A stretch of DNA of 64,000 nucleotides from Bradyrhizobium manausense (lineage in GTDB: Bacteria > Pseudomonadota > Alphaproteobacteria > Rhizobiales > Xanthobacteraceae). The notes below the pieces were generated by a model. The model was not told the DNA's origin, did no database searches, and saw only the letters and a program-made list of their open reading frames with translations. Where the stretch lies: positions 4,190,001 to 4,254,000 of the forward strand of contig NZ_JAFCJI010000001.1 in NCBI RefSeq assembly GCF_018131105.1. The letters are read 5' to 3'. Of this stretch, positions 29,886 through 38,697 are shown in pieces. How positions within the stretch are numbered: the first letter of the stretch is position 1; every line of letters begins with the position of its first letter. Made by a program: the position numbers and the translations under genes.

Positions 29886-31523
29886 ATGAAACGCAAGATC
29901 GCAGCGATTTTCGCAGCCGATATTGCCGGTTACTCGAGGCTGGTCGCGGAAGATGAAGAGGAGACGCTGCGGCGTCTGGCCTCCTATCGCCTGGTCATCG
30001 ACGATTTCATCGCCAAGTCCGGCGGGCGCATCTTCAATACCGCAGGTGATGCCGTGCTCGCGGAATTTCCGAGTGCCGTGGAAGCGGTGCGCTGCGCGAT
30101 CGACATCCAGGAATCCCTGCGAACCCGCAACATGGCCTATCCGCCGAGCCGGCAGATGTCGTTCCGCATCGGCATCACCATCGGCGACGTCGTCGAGCGC
30201 GACGGCGACCTGCTCGGCGACGGCGTCAACATCGCGGCGCGCCTCGAAGGACTCGCCGAAGTCGGCGGCATCTGCGTCTCCCGCGCGGTGCATGAGCAGG
30301 TCGCCAACAAGCTGTCGGTGCAATTCGCCGATATCGGCGCACAGGAAGTGAAGAACATCCCGACGCCGGTGCACGCCTACATGGTGGCGATGCGTCGCGA
30401 GGACGGGACCTATGCCACGCCACAGTTGAAGAAGGTCGCGAAGGGGGAGCACGGGCCGAACTGGATGTGGCCGCTGGTGGTCGGCGTCGTCTCCGTCGTT
30501 GCCATCGGCGTCGGCGGCTTTCTCTATTTCACCAAGCTCGAGAGCGCTCAGGTCGCGACGACCGCGGCCGCGCCGTCGCCGAGCCCAACGTCCACAATGG
30601 CCTCGAAGGCACCGGCACCGTCGCCTCTGTCAACGGCGACTCCGACCCAAACGGCTGCCGCAACGCCGACGCCAATTCCGTCGCCGCTAGCCGCATCCAG
30701 CGGCAAGATCGCCGCGGACACGGTGCCCTTCATCAACGAGCGCCTCCGCACCTATCTCAGCACCGACTATTCCGCCGCCGGCGACCACAAGGCCTTCGCC
30801 CTGAATATCGCCGGCTTCACCGGCGCCTCGCTCAATCAGCCGAACGAAGAGGCCGCGCGCACCGCCGCGCTCGACCAGTGCCAGAAACGCGCGGACGCGG
30901 CGCAATCGCCGCGGCGCTGCGAGCTCTATGCGGTCGGCAACAAGGTCGTCTACAGCCATGGCGGCCCGCCGATGCCGCCGCAGCCCTGGGTGCGGCACGA
31001 CAGCATCACCGAGCGCCCGGCCGCATCGAAGGATTTTCCGATGCTGCGTGACCAGGCCAGGAATCGCGTCGAAAACATTTACATGCCGGCGGCAAAGTCG
31101 CGCTCGGTCGCACTTGGTCCGGGCGGTCAGTACTACATGGTGATGGGAGCGTCGTCGGTCGACGAGGCGGCGCGGCGTTCGCTGGAGTCCTGCGGCGCGA
31201 TCGCGGGCTCAGCCTGCATGGTCGTCGCCGCCGACGATGTCTTCGTCGTGCCGGTACCGACCCTGTTCAGGGCCAACGGCTTCTTCCACGCCGCGACCAA
31301 TGCCTCGATCGTGGCCGATGCGCGCGACGATGTCGTGCGCAAGCTCGGCGACGGCATGGGCTGGAACGCGGTGGCCGTCGGCACAGCCGGTCGCCCGGGC
31401 CTTGGCCTGAGGGCTGCCGACGAGCAGACCGCCGTCAACGGCGCGCTCGCCGACTGCGTCAAGCACGACAGCGACTGCCACGTCATCGCGATCGGACCGT
31501 TCACGGTCGGACCGATCAACTAG
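29886..31523 (+). CDS. Membrane class III nucleotide cyclase-domain protein with three DUF4189-like repeats
   Basis: The protein has 545 residues. Residues 1-170 are a class III cyclase domain with metal ligands Asp12 (FAADIAGYS) and Asp55 (TAGDAVLAEF), Asp112 in LLGDGVN and the Asn115/Arg119 transition-state pair. The usual purine-selecting Lys is Asn51, so substrate and activity are uncertain. A transmembrane helix (195-216) and a Ser/Thr/Pro/Ala linker follow. Three copies of a short Cys-containing repeat of DUF4189 style lie at about 302-356, 405-455 and 493-536 (for example CELYAVGNKV, ACMVVAADDV, CHVIAIGPF). The cyclase would be cytoplasmic and the repeats periplasmic. Start ATG 29886; a longer frame from 29865 is less likely. 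Confidence 0.85.
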   Translation: MKRKIAAIFAADIAGYSRLVAEDEEETLRRLASYRLVIDDFIAKSGGRIFNTAGDAVLAEFPSAVEAVRCAIDIQESLRTRNMAYPPSRQMSFRIGITIGDVVERDGDLLGDGVNIAARLEGLAEVGGICVSRAVHEQVANKLSVQFADIGAQEVKNIPTPVHAYMVAMRREDGTYATPQLKKVAKGEHGPNWMWPLVVGVVSVVAIGVGGFLYFTKLESAQVATTAAAPSPSPTSTMASKAPAPSPLSTATPTQTAAATPTPIPSPLAASSGKIAADTVPFINERLRTYLSTDYSAAGDHKAFALNIAGFTGASLNQPNEEAARTAALDQCQKRADAAQSPRRCELYAVGNKVVYSHGGPPMPPQPWVRHDSITERPAASKDFPMLRDQARNRVENIYMPAAKSRSVALGPGGQYYMVMGASSVDEAARRSLESCGAIAGSACMVVAADDVFVVPVPTLFRANGFFHAATNASIVADARDDVVRKLGDGMGWNAVAVGTAGRPGLGLRAADEQTAVNGALADCVKHDSDCHVIAIGPFTVGPIN

Positions 31524-31629
31524 CGCGCGCTTTCGCTGATTTCGCCCGAACTGTCAGGCGCTTCGCGGGAGCCACCGCGCAAAGCGCCCGCAAGCCCGCT
31601 CTACTGTGCATGGGGTTGTTTTCGCGATT

Positions 31630-32130
31630 TCAGTTGGCGAAGGCCGCGAACGCGCCCGCCACCGCGCGGTAGACGTCGCGGCGGAACGGCACCACGATAT
31701 CGGCGACACGGTCGAGGCGTTCCCAGCGCCACGCGTCGAACTCCGCGGGCTGGCCATTGCGCGGCGTCAGCGGATCGATCTCGTCGTCCGTGCCGGTGAA
31801 GCGCAGCGCGAACCATTTCTGGCGCTGGCCGCGAAACTTCGCCAGCCGATGCGTCTGCGGTCCGTCATAGGGCGGGAATTCGTAAGTCAGCCAGTCGGTC
31901 TCGCCGAGATAGGCCGCGCTCCTGACGCTGGTCTCCTCCCAGAGCTCGCGCATGGCGGCATCGCGCAAGACCTCGCCCTCGTCGACGCCGCCCTGCGGCA
32001 TCTGCCAGTCGAGCCCCGGCAGGATGATCTCGGGGCCGTCGCCCTTGAAGCGGTGGCCGATCAGCACACGGCCGGCGGCATTGAACAGCGCGATCCCGAC
32101 ATTGGGACGGTAGGGCTTTTCGTTCGTCAC
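31630..32130 (-). CDS. rppH: RNA pyrophosphohydrolase, Nudix family (copy 2)
   Basis: About 166 residues from a GTG at 32128-32130 (VTNEKPYRPNVGIALFN). The Nudix box is GGVDEGEVLRDAAMRELWEETSV, read here with its conserved G, E, R-E and E-E residues. WQMPQGG before it and WLTYEFP and FRGQRQKWFALRF after it are RppH signatures. RppH removes pyrophosphate from the 5' end of mRNA and starts decay. It lies 62 bases downstream of a close paralogue; the frame is open much further upstream, but that is antisense-frame coincidence within the paralogue. Confidence 0.9.
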   Translation of the reverse strand: MTNEKPYRPNVGIALFNAAGRVLIGHRFKGDGPEIILPGLDWQMPQGGVDEGEVLRDAAMRELWEETSVRSAAYLGETDWLTYEFPPYDGPQTHRLAKFRGQRQKWFALRFTGTDDEIDPLTPRNGQPAEFDAWRWERLDRVADIVVPFRRDVYRAVAGAFAAFAN

Positions 32131-32192
32131 GCGGAATCTCTCATTGTCAGTCCGGCGATGCCTTAGCACCAAAGCCGGGGTGACAATTTGAT

Positions 32193-32699
32193 TTAGTCGG
32201 CCGCGAGCGCGGAAAATTCCTTCACCACGCGCTCGTAGACCGGGCGCTTGAACGGGATGATCAGCCCGGTGAGGTTTTTCATCGGCTCCCAGCGCCAGCT
32301 GATGAACTCGGCCTTGTGGCCGCCGCCGCCGGGCTTCTCGACATTGATCTCGCTGTCCTTGCCGGTGAAGCGCACCGCGAACCATTTCTGGCGCTGGCCG
32401 CGGTAGCGGCCCTTCCAGGCGCGTCCCGCCACCGTGCGCGGGATGTCGTAAGTGAGCCAGTCCGGCACTTCGCCGAGCCGCTCGATCGAGCGCACGCTGG
32501 TCTCCTCGTAGAGCTCGCGTCTGGCCGCGTCCCAATTGTCCTCGCCGGGATCGACGCCGCCTTGCGGCATCTGCCAGACATGACCGTCGTCGACATGCTC
32601 GATACCGCCGGCGCGGCGACCGATGAACACCAGGCCTTTCGGGTTGATCAGCATCACACCGACACAGGTTCGGTAGGGCAGATCCTCATAACGCGCCAT
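32193..32699 (-). CDS. rppH: RNA pyrophosphohydrolase, Nudix family (copy 1)
   Basis: A 168-residue protein MARYEDLPYRTCVGVMLINPKG with Nudix box GGVDPGEDNWDAARRELYEE, WQMPQGG, WLTYDIP and FRGQRQ-like YRGQRQKWFAVRF. It shares the full RppH layout with the next gene, so these two are tandem duplicates. Differences lie mainly in the loop after LVFIGRRAGG and before the Nudix box. Both probably act on RNA 5' ends; one may have changed substrate. Confidence 0.92.
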   Translation of the reverse strand: MARYEDLPYRTCVGVMLINPKGLVFIGRRAGGIEHVDDGHVWQMPQGGVDPGEDNWDAARRELYEETSVRSIERLGEVPDWLTYDIPRTVAGRAWKGRYRGQRQKWFAVRFTGKDSEINVEKPGGGGHKAEFISWRWEPMKNLTGLIIPFKRPVYERVVKEFSALAAD

Positions 32700-32763
32700 T
32701 CCGCCAAACCTCTCGCGTGCTGACGGCCGGGTCGTCGGGCCCGTGCCGCATCAATTCTTTGAT

Positions 32764-33984
32764 TTAGCTGGATTTTGATTTCAGCATCGCGGTTGTCAAT
32801 GGCACCAAAAGGATACCCCGGTCGCTCAAAGTCTTGATCCAGGCGCCGACCCGCTCGATCGAGACGGGGAGCGCAGAGGCGGTGCCGATGGCGACGCCGC
32901 GCTCACGGGCCACCGATTCCAGCTTGTTCAGGGCGCGGTCGATCTCGGTCGGGGTCGGCACCGCGTCGAGCGCAATATCACCCTTGCCGAACGGAACGGC
33001 GAAACTTCCTGCGGCCTGCGGCGCGATGCTGCGCGGCGAGGAACCGTCGTCGAAGAAGCCGAGCCCGCGCTTGGACGCCTCGCGGATGATCGGCTGCATC
33101 GCCGCGTCCGTCGCGATGAAGCGGGCGCCCATGAAATTGGTGATGCCGGCATAGCCCTGCATCCGGCTGAGGTGCCAGTACAGGCGGTCGGTGTTCTGGT
33201 CCGGGGTGAGCGAGGTCAGCAGCGTCTGCGGCCCGGGATCGTTGTCCGGGAAATCGTAGGGCTCCATCGGGATCTGCAGGAAGATCTCGTGGCGCTGGGC
33301 GCGGGCGCGCTCGGCAAGCTTGCCGGGGGCGGAGCCATAGGGCGTGAAGGCGAGCGTCACCGCGCCCGGCAGCTTCATGATGGCATCGGTGGTCTTGGCG
33401 GCGCCGACGCCGAGGCCGCCGATCACGATCGCCACCACAGGCATTTTCGCGGCCTTGGCGCGGTCGGCCTCGGCGGCGTAGACGTTGAACGGCTTGAGAT
33501 CGCCCGAGATCGCGGGGATCATGCCGTAGCGCGACTTCTCCAGCAGCTTTGGGTCGATTCCGGCCATGACGGGCGGGGCCGCGGACGCCGCCTCGCCCTT
33601 GTCGGCGGCGTCGCCCGCGCCGATCACCACGTCGTGGCGCGCGCCGGTCGAGCCGTCGATCATGGTGACGGTCTTGTGGTCGCCGGGGGCGGCCTCCTTC
33701 GGCGCTTCCTTGGTCGCGTGCTTGCTCTCTTCGCCATGGCCGGCGGCGGGCTTCTCGTCGGCCGCCTTGTCAGCGGTTTTGGGATCGCGAATTGCGATCC
33801 GCGTCATCGGCTCGCCGCCGAGCGGATCCTTGTTGAAGATGGCAAAGCCGGCAAAGGCAACCAGGAACAGCCCGAGCATCACGGCCAGCGCCTGCATGGC
33901 GGTGAACGGCAGCCGCAGCCGCCGCTTCCGGCGCGGCTTGTCCTGTCCGAGCGGGGCGCTCAGATCATCGGCCGTTTCAGTCAT
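32764..33984 (-). CDS. Divergent polysaccharide deacetylase (YibQ-like) membrane protein
   Basis: This 406-residue protein has a basic N-terminus (KPRRKRRLRLP), one transmembrane helix (MQALAVMLGLFLVAFAGFAIF), a Lys/Ala/Glu linker and a C-terminal domain of the divergent polysaccharide deacetylase family: PVVAIVIGGLGVGA, VTLAFTPYGSAP, FLQIPMEPYDFPDNDPGP, FMGARFIATDAAMQPI and GLGFFDDGSS. The domain should face the periplasm. It follows the ctpA/envC-like genes, consistent with a cell-envelope role and the usual neighbourhood of this family. Substrate is unknown. Confidence 0.9.
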   Translation of the reverse strand: MTETADDLSAPLGQDKPRRKRRLRLPFTAMQALAVMLGLFLVAFAGFAIFNKDPLGGEPMTRIAIRDPKTADKAADEKPAAGHGEESKHATKEAPKEAAPGDHKTVTMIDGSTGARHDVVIGAGDAADKGEAASAAPPVMAGIDPKLLEKSRYGMIPAISGDLKPFNVYAAEADRAKAAKMPVVAIVIGGLGVGAAKTTDAIMKLPGAVTLAFTPYGSAPGKLAERARAQRHEIFLQIPMEPYDFPDNDPGPQTLLTSLTPDQNTDRLYWHLSRMQGYAGITNFMGARFIATDAAMQPIIREASKRGLGFFDDGSSPRSIAPQAAGSFAVPFGKGDIALDAVPTPTEIDRALNKLESVARERGVAIGTASALPVSIERVGAWIKTLSDRGILLVPLTTAMLKSKSS

Positions 33985-34077
33985 GCGAGATCCCGAATCA
34001 CTGGCACCGACGATACCACGCCGAGGTCAAGTGGCGGCAGGCCGGGATAGGCCGGGGGCGCCGGGAATTCCAAGCAA

Positions 34078-34106
34078 AAAGGGCGGCTCCCGGAGCCGCC
34101 CTTTTT
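34078..34106 (-). terminator. Terminator of ctpA
   Basis: Twelve bases (34078-34089) pair with 34093-34104 over a 3-base loop. On the minus strand it is followed by a T-run. It lies 20 bases downstream of the ctpA stop and ahead of the deacetylase gene. Confidence 0.85.
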
Positions 34107-34126
34107 CGTCAAATCGGATGGTGCGC

Positions 34127-35488
34127 CTAGTTCGCCGCCTTGGGCTTGTCCGCGGGTGCGGCCTTGTTGTCGCCGCCCGGCGCAGGTGCTGCGGAGGCGC
34201 TGTTCTTGATGCCGTGGAGCAGGTCGTCGGCGAGCTTGAGCGCCTTGTCGTCCTTGGCATCCGGCGGAACGTAGGACTGCGAGCCGGTCTTCTCGTCGCC
34301 GTCGTTCTTGAGATGGCCGCGCAGCGAAGCCTCGCCCTTGGTGTCGGTGCGCGACTTCAACTCGTCCGGCACGTCCTGGAGCACTTCGATGTCAGGCACG
34401 ATGCCCTTGGCCTGGATCGACTTGCCCGACGGCGTGTAGTAGCGCGCCGTGGTGAGACGCAGTGCGCCGTTGCCCGAACCGAGCGGGATGATGGTCTGCA
34501 CCGAGCCCTTGCCGAACGAGCGCGTGCCGACGATGGTCGCGCGCTTGTGGTCCTGCAGCGCGCCGGCGACGATTTCCGACGCCGAAGCCGAACCGCCGTT
34601 GACGAGCACGATGACCGGCTTGCCCTTGGTGAGGTCGCCCGCATGCGCGGTGCGGCGCTGGGTTTCCTCGGCATTGCGGCCACGGGTCGACACGATCTCG
34701 CCCTTCTCCAGGAACGAGTCGGAGACGGTGACGGCTTCCTCGAGCAGGCCGCCCGGATTGTTGCGGAGATCGATGATGTAGCCCTTGAGCTTGTCGCCGA
34801 TCTGGGTCGAGAGGTTGGCGACCTCCTTCTTGAGGCCCTCGGTGGTCTGCTCGTTGAAGGTGGTGATGCGGATATAGGCGATGTCGTCGGCCTCGACGCG
34901 CGCGCGCACCGAGCGGACGCGGATATTGTCGCGCACCAGCGTGACGTCGATCGGATTGTCTTGGCCCTTGCGGATGATCTTCAGCTTGATCTTGGTGTTG
35001 ACGGGGCCGCGCATCTTCTCGACCGCCTGGTTCAGGGTCAGGCCCTGCACCGCTTCGTCGTCGAGATTGGTGATGATGTCGTTGGCCATGACGCCGGCGC
35101 GCGAGGCGGGCGTATCGTCGATCGGCGAGACCACCTTGATCAGGCCGTCTTCCATCGTGACTTCGATGCCGAGGCCGCCGAACTCACCGCGGGTCTGCAC
35201 CTGCATGTCACGGAAGCTCTTCGCATCCATGTAGCTCGAATGCGGATCGAGGCCGGTGAGCATGCCGCTGATCGCGGATTCGATCAGCTTGGTGTCGTCG
35301 GGCTTCTCGACATAGTCGGAGCGGACGCGCTCGAACACGTCGCCGAACAGATTGAGCTGGCGATAGGTGTCCGCGGTCGCGGCTCGCGCGCTGGAGCCCA
35401 TGAACACCGCACGCGGCTGAGTCACGAACAGCGTCAGCGCCGCACCGGTGGCCGCGCTGAGGAGGATAACTGAAGTCTTGCGCATCAT
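34127..35488 (-). CDS. ctpA: S41 family C-terminal processing protease
   Basis: The protein has 453 residues: a short signal/anchor (SVILLSAATGAALTLFV), a helical N-domain with IESAISGMLTGLDPHSSYM, a PDZ domain (GGLGIEVTMEDGLIKVV ... ASRAGV) and the peptidase core. The catalytic Ser302 lies in SASASEIV and Lys327 in FGKGSVQT. A C-terminal Ala/Pro/Lys tail is low complexity. It trims periplasmic proteins and may control peptidoglycan hydrolases. It overlaps the envC-like gene by 4 bases (35485-35488). Confidence 0.96.
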   Translation of the reverse strand: MMRKTSVILLSAATGAALTLFVTQPRAVFMGSSARAATADTYRQLNLFGDVFERVRSDYVEKPDDTKLIESAISGMLTGLDPHSSYMDAKSFRDMQVQTRGEFGGLGIEVTMEDGLIKVVSPIDDTPASRAGVMANDIITNLDDEAVQGLTLNQAVEKMRGPVNTKIKLKIIRKGQDNPIDVTLVRDNIRVRSVRARVEADDIAYIRITTFNEQTTEGLKKEVANLSTQIGDKLKGYIIDLRNNPGGLLEEAVTVSDSFLEKGEIVSTRGRNAEETQRRTAHAGDLTKGKPVIVLVNGGSASASEIVAGALQDHKRATIVGTRSFGKGSVQTIIPLGSGNGALRLTTARYYTPSGKSIQAKGIVPDIEVLQDVPDELKSRTDTKGEASLRGHLKNDGDEKTGSQSYVPPDAKDDKALKLADDLLHGIKNSASAAPAPGGDNKAAPADKPKAAN

Positions 35489-36849
35489 CCGCGAACCTTC
35501 TCGCCTTCATTTGTGGCCCACCATGGGCCTGGATCGATTGGAGTGCCGTCTTTGCGGAACTCGACATACAGCACAGGTTGACTCGCGTTGGTGGCGAGAA
35601 TGGAGGCGACTTGAGATGTCGACCCCATGGTCGCGACCGGCTCCCCCGTGAGCACAAACTGTCCGATGTTTACCGAAATGCGCTCCATCCCGGCGATCAG
35701 GACATGATACCCGCCCCCGGCATTGAGGATCAAGAGTTGTCCATAGCTGCGGAACGGGCCGGCATAGACCACCCAGCCGTCGCACGGCGTTGTGACCTGC
35801 GAACCGGGCTTGGTGGCCAGCGAAATGCCCTTCTGGACCCCGCCGACCCCGTCGGAACCGCCAAAATCCCTGATCGTGTTACCGTTAACCGGAAGTGGCA
35901 GAAGTCCCTTGGCCGAGGCGAACAGGATGGCCGGGCTGGTCCGGGAACGGTCCTTGAAGACGGCCGGGCCGGGTTTGGCGTTCGCGACAGCGTTTGCCGC
36001 GGCCTTGGCCTCCTTGGCCTCGGCCAGCCTTGCGGCTTCGGCGGCCTTCTCGGCCGCCTTGGCGGCGCTTTGCAGGTCCTGCTCCATCTTGGCGATCAGC
36101 CCCTGGAGATCGCCGACCTGCTTTGACAGCGTGATCGCGCGCGAGTTCTCGGCGTCGAGGTCCTTTTCGCGCGAGGCCTGCTGGCGCTGCCGCTCATCGA
36201 CCAGGGCGGCGAGCCGGGTCTGGTCGCTGCGGATCTTGTCGCGGTCGGAGGCCAGCTGGTCGCGCTCTGCGGCGATGCTCTTGCGCAAGGCCACGAGACC
36301 GCCGAGCTCGCCCGCGATCTTCTCGGCGCGGCTGCGCAACTCCGGCACGACGGCGCCGAGCAGCATCGCGGTGCGCAGCGATTGTAGCGCATCTTCAGGC
36401 CGCACCAGCAGCGCCGGTGGCGTGCGCCGGCCGGCGCGCTGCAGGGCCGCCAGCACCTCGACAATGTCGGAGCGGCGCGAATCGAGCGAGGCGCGCGTCT
36501 CCTGCTCGCGGCCATTCAGCGTCCGCAGACGCCCTTCGGCCTCGTCGATCTTGGTCTCGACGGTGCGGACATTGGCGGCGGTGTCGATCAATTGCTGATT
36601 GAGCTGGGTGCGGTCCTGGCCGAGCGAGGTGATCTCGGCCTTCAGCTTGGCCTGTGCCTCTTCGGCGCTCTTCTGCCGGGCGCGCGCGGCTTCCAGCTCC
36701 TGCTCGCGCTGCTTGATGGCGTCGGGCGAGATGGCCGCCGTCTGAGGCGCCGGTGCCGCCGTCTGAGCTTGCGCGAGGCTTTCTTCGGCGAAGGGGCTTG
36801 CGCCGGCGCAGCTTGCAATCAGCAGCAAATTGAGGATCTGCGCTCGCAT
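35485..36849 (-). CDS. EnvC-like murein hydrolase activator (degenerate LytM domain)
   Basis: The 454-residue protein has a signal peptide (MRAQILNLLLIASCAGASPFAEESLAQA start), a long coiled-coil (about 40-280) rich in Gln, Glu, Arg and Lys, and a C-terminal M23-like domain. The zinc ligands of active M23 enzymes are replaced: the first site reads VQKGISLAT rather than H-x3-D, and the H-x-H site reads VEFRKDG. Such domains in EnvC and NlpD activate amidases instead of cutting. The gene is coupled to ctpA, a pairing known in alphaproteobacteria. Confidence 0.9.
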   Translation of the reverse strand: MRAQILNLLLIASCAGASPFAEESLAQAQTAAPAPQTAAISPDAIKQREQELEAARARQKSAEEAQAKLKAEITSLGQDRTQLNQQLIDTAANVRTVETKIDEAEGRLRTLNGREQETRASLDSRRSDIVEVLAALQRAGRRTPPALLVRPEDALQSLRTAMLLGAVVPELRSRAEKIAGELGGLVALRKSIAAERDQLASDRDKIRSDQTRLAALVDERQRQQASREKDLDAENSRAITLSKQVGDLQGLIAKMEQDLQSAAKAAEKAAEAARLAEAKEAKAAANAVANAKPGPAVFKDRSRTSPAILFASAKGLLPLPVNGNTIRDFGGSDGVGGVQKGISLATKPGSQVTTPCDGWVVYAGPFRSYGQLLILNAGGGYHVLIAGMERISVNIGQFVLTGEPVATMGSTSQVASILATNASQPVLYVEFRKDGTPIDPGPWWATNEGEKVRG

Positions 36850-36880
36850 CTGTGGGGCAAGGTGCTCGTTGTGGCGCGAA

Positions 36881-37363
36881 TCACGCGCGATGATAGGGGT
36901 GGCCGGCCAGAATGGTGGCGGCCCGATAAAGCTGTTCCAGAAGCATGACGCGGACCATTTGATGCGGCCAGGTCGCAGAGCCGAACGCGATCGCGAGCTT
37001 GGCCTTACGGCGCAATTCGGGCGAAAGTCCGTCCGCCCCTCCGATCATGAAGATAGTATGACCGGCGCCCTCGTCGCGCCAGCGCCCGAGATTCCGTGCG
37101 AATACGGTGGAATCGAGGTTTTGTCCGCGCTCGTCCATCGCCACCAGGATCGATTTGTCAGGGATATGGGCGGAGATCGCTGCAGCCTCCTCGGTCATCC
37201 GCGTCGCGGCGTCGCGCGCGCGGCTTTCGGGGAGTTCGTGGATGGTGAGTTCGCGGAATCCGAGCTTGCGGCCGGCCTCGTCGAACCGGTCGAAATAGCG
37301 GTCGGCAAGCTCCCGCTCGGGACCCTGTTTCAGCCGGCCCACCGCAATGACAGCAACGCGCAT
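36881..37363 (-). CDS. rlmH: 23S rRNA (pseudouridine-1915-N3)-methyltransferase
   Basis: The 160-residue SPOUT methyltransferase starts MRVAVIAVGRLKQGPE, with FMIGGADGLSP in the knot and the C-terminal PHQMVRVMLLEQLYRA ... GHPYHR. Its length matches RlmH. A frame extension to 37396 adds eleven residues before the conserved start and is not used here. It sits after rsfS, the standard order. Confidence 0.95.
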   Translation of the reverse strand: MRVAVIAVGRLKQGPERELADRYFDRFDEAGRKLGFRELTIHELPESRARDAATRMTEEAAAISAHIPDKSILVAMDERGQNLDSTVFARNLGRWRDEGAGHTIFMIGGADGLSPELRRKAKLAIAFGSATWPHQMVRVMLLEQLYRAATILAGHPYHRA

Positions 37364-37458
37364 GATCTTTTCAGAGTCGTGTTCTCGAGACCGCACGCAT
37401 TCCGCGCGCGCACGACGCTAGCATGCGCGTCAGCCGATTCGAAATCGGCCAGGTCGAC

Positions 37459-37896
37459 CTAGATCGCCTTCGCCGCTCCAGGGCCCTGCGTGTACAATCT
37501 CTCCAGATTGTAGAACTCACGGACCTCGGGTCTGAATACGTGCACGACCACATCGCCGGAATCGATCAGCACCCAGTCGCAATTGGGCAAGCCCTCGACG
37601 TGGATGTTCTTGATGCCGTTTTCCTTGAGGCCCTTGGCGACGTTCTCCGCGATCGCGCCAACGTGCCGGTTCACGCGGCCGGTGGTGACGATCATGTAGT
37701 CGGAGTATGCCGATTTGCCGCGAAGGTCGATGGTGACCGTCTCTTCCGCCTTCATGTCCTCGAGGCGGGAGAGGATCAGGCTCAGCGTCTTGTCGGCGTC
37801 GGGTTGCGCCTTCAAGGCCGCAGCTTTGGTCGATGTTTTACGCGTCGGTTTCGTAGCCTTGGGTAAAACAGACTTCGATGAAGCTGACTTGGACAA
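37459..37896 (-). CDS. rsfS: Ribosome silencing factor RsfS
   Basis: The Iojap/RsfS domain spans about residues 38-140: LILSRLEDMKAEETV, GKSAYSDYMIVTTGR, NIHVEGLPNCDWVLIDSGDVVVHVF and REFYNLERLY. The N-terminus is a Lys/Ala/Thr-rich tail. There is no ATG at the right distance; the first usable codon is TTG at 37896, and a CTG 12 bases further upstream has AAGGA at a better spacing. The true start is uncertain. It blocks subunit joining by binding L14. Confidence 0.92.
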   Translation of the reverse strand: MSKSASSKSVLPKATKPTRKTSTKAAALKAQPDADKTLSLILSRLEDMKAEETVTIDLRGKSAYSDYMIVTTGRVNRHVGAIAENVAKGLKENGIKNIHVEGLPNCDWVLIDSGDVVVHVFRPEVREFYNLERLYTQGPGAAKAI

Positions 37897-38028
37897 TACA
37901 GACGTGGCCAGGGACCATTCCTTTCACTGTATCGCGAACGCCGAATCCGGCCTTCGCTGGTTACACTACATCATGTGGGGTTAAGGGTTTCAATATGCCA
38001 GAGAGCCCGTAAAACCCCACACTCCGTC

Positions 38029-38673
38029 TCACTTCGTACCTTTCCAGCTCCCGTCCGGGTTCCGTAAGCCCGTCGAGGACAGGTTGAGCTTCAATCCGGT
38101 CAGGAAGACCCAGGCCGGCGCCGGCCGATCCGCAAGCAAGGCTGCCTCATTCTCCGGCAGACGATAGCGCGCGAGCGCCTGGGCGGCGGGAGAGGCAAGG
38201 GCGCGAAAACTCTGCGGCGGGCGATCAATGACTGCCATCGGGACCTGCGCGGCGATCCGCCGCCAGTCCTGCCAACGATGGAATTGAGCGAGATTGTCGG
38301 CGCCCATAATCCAGACAAAGCGCAGGCCGCTGAAGCGGCGGCGCAAGGTGTTGATCGTGTCGATAGTATAGCGGGTGCGAATGACGGATTCGAGACAGCT
38401 CACCTCGATCCGGGGATCATTGGCGACGTCGCGCGCCGCCTGCATGCGCGCGCCGAGCTCATGCAGATTGCCGTTCTTCTTGAGCGGATTGCCTGGCGTG
38501 ACCAGCCACCAGACGCGATCGAGTTGCAATCGCTTGAGCGCAAACCGGCTGATCGCGCGATGGGCCTGATGCGGCGGGTTGAACGAGCCGCCGAGCAGGC
38601 CGATGCGCATCCCCTCGGTATGAGGCGGGACCGCTTGCGCCACGAAGCGCGGCACGTCGAAATTGTTACTCAA
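38029..38673 (-). CDS. nadD: Nicotinate-nucleotide adenylyltransferase
   Basis: The nucleotidyltransferase motif is GGSFNPPHQAHRAIS, with WWLVTPGNPLKK, WIMGADNLAQFHRWQDW and a late LSSTGLRN in place of ISSTxIR. It makes NaAD in NAD biosynthesis. The frame starts with TTG at 38673 (MSNNFDVPRFV when read as start); ATG at 38610 (MRIGLLGGSF) is the alternative and has GAGGGG directly ahead. It lies between proA and rsfS as usual. Confidence 0.94.
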   Translation of the reverse strand: MSNNFDVPRFVAQAVPPHTEGMRIGLLGGSFNPPHQAHRAISRFALKRLQLDRVWWLVTPGNPLKKNGNLHELGARMQAARDVANDPRIEVSCLESVIRTRYTIDTINTLRRRFSGLRFVWIMGADNLAQFHRWQDWRRIAAQVPMAVIDRPPQSFRALASPAAQALARYRLPENEAALLADRPAPAWVFLTGLKLNLSSTGLRNPDGSWKGTK

Positions 38674-38697
38674 TGCCCGCCCGCCCCGCGACGTTAC

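Noticed and set aside
30467..31051. A 194-codon frame inside the DUF4189 cyclase gene
   Set aside because: It is an alternative frame of the same DNA, with Arg/Gln-rich composition typical of a shadow.
33566..35473. A 635-codon plus-strand frame opposite ctpA
   Set aside because: The minus strand holds ctpA with catalytic Ser/Lys; the plus frame is an Arg/Asp/Ala-rich shadow that also crosses the terminator.
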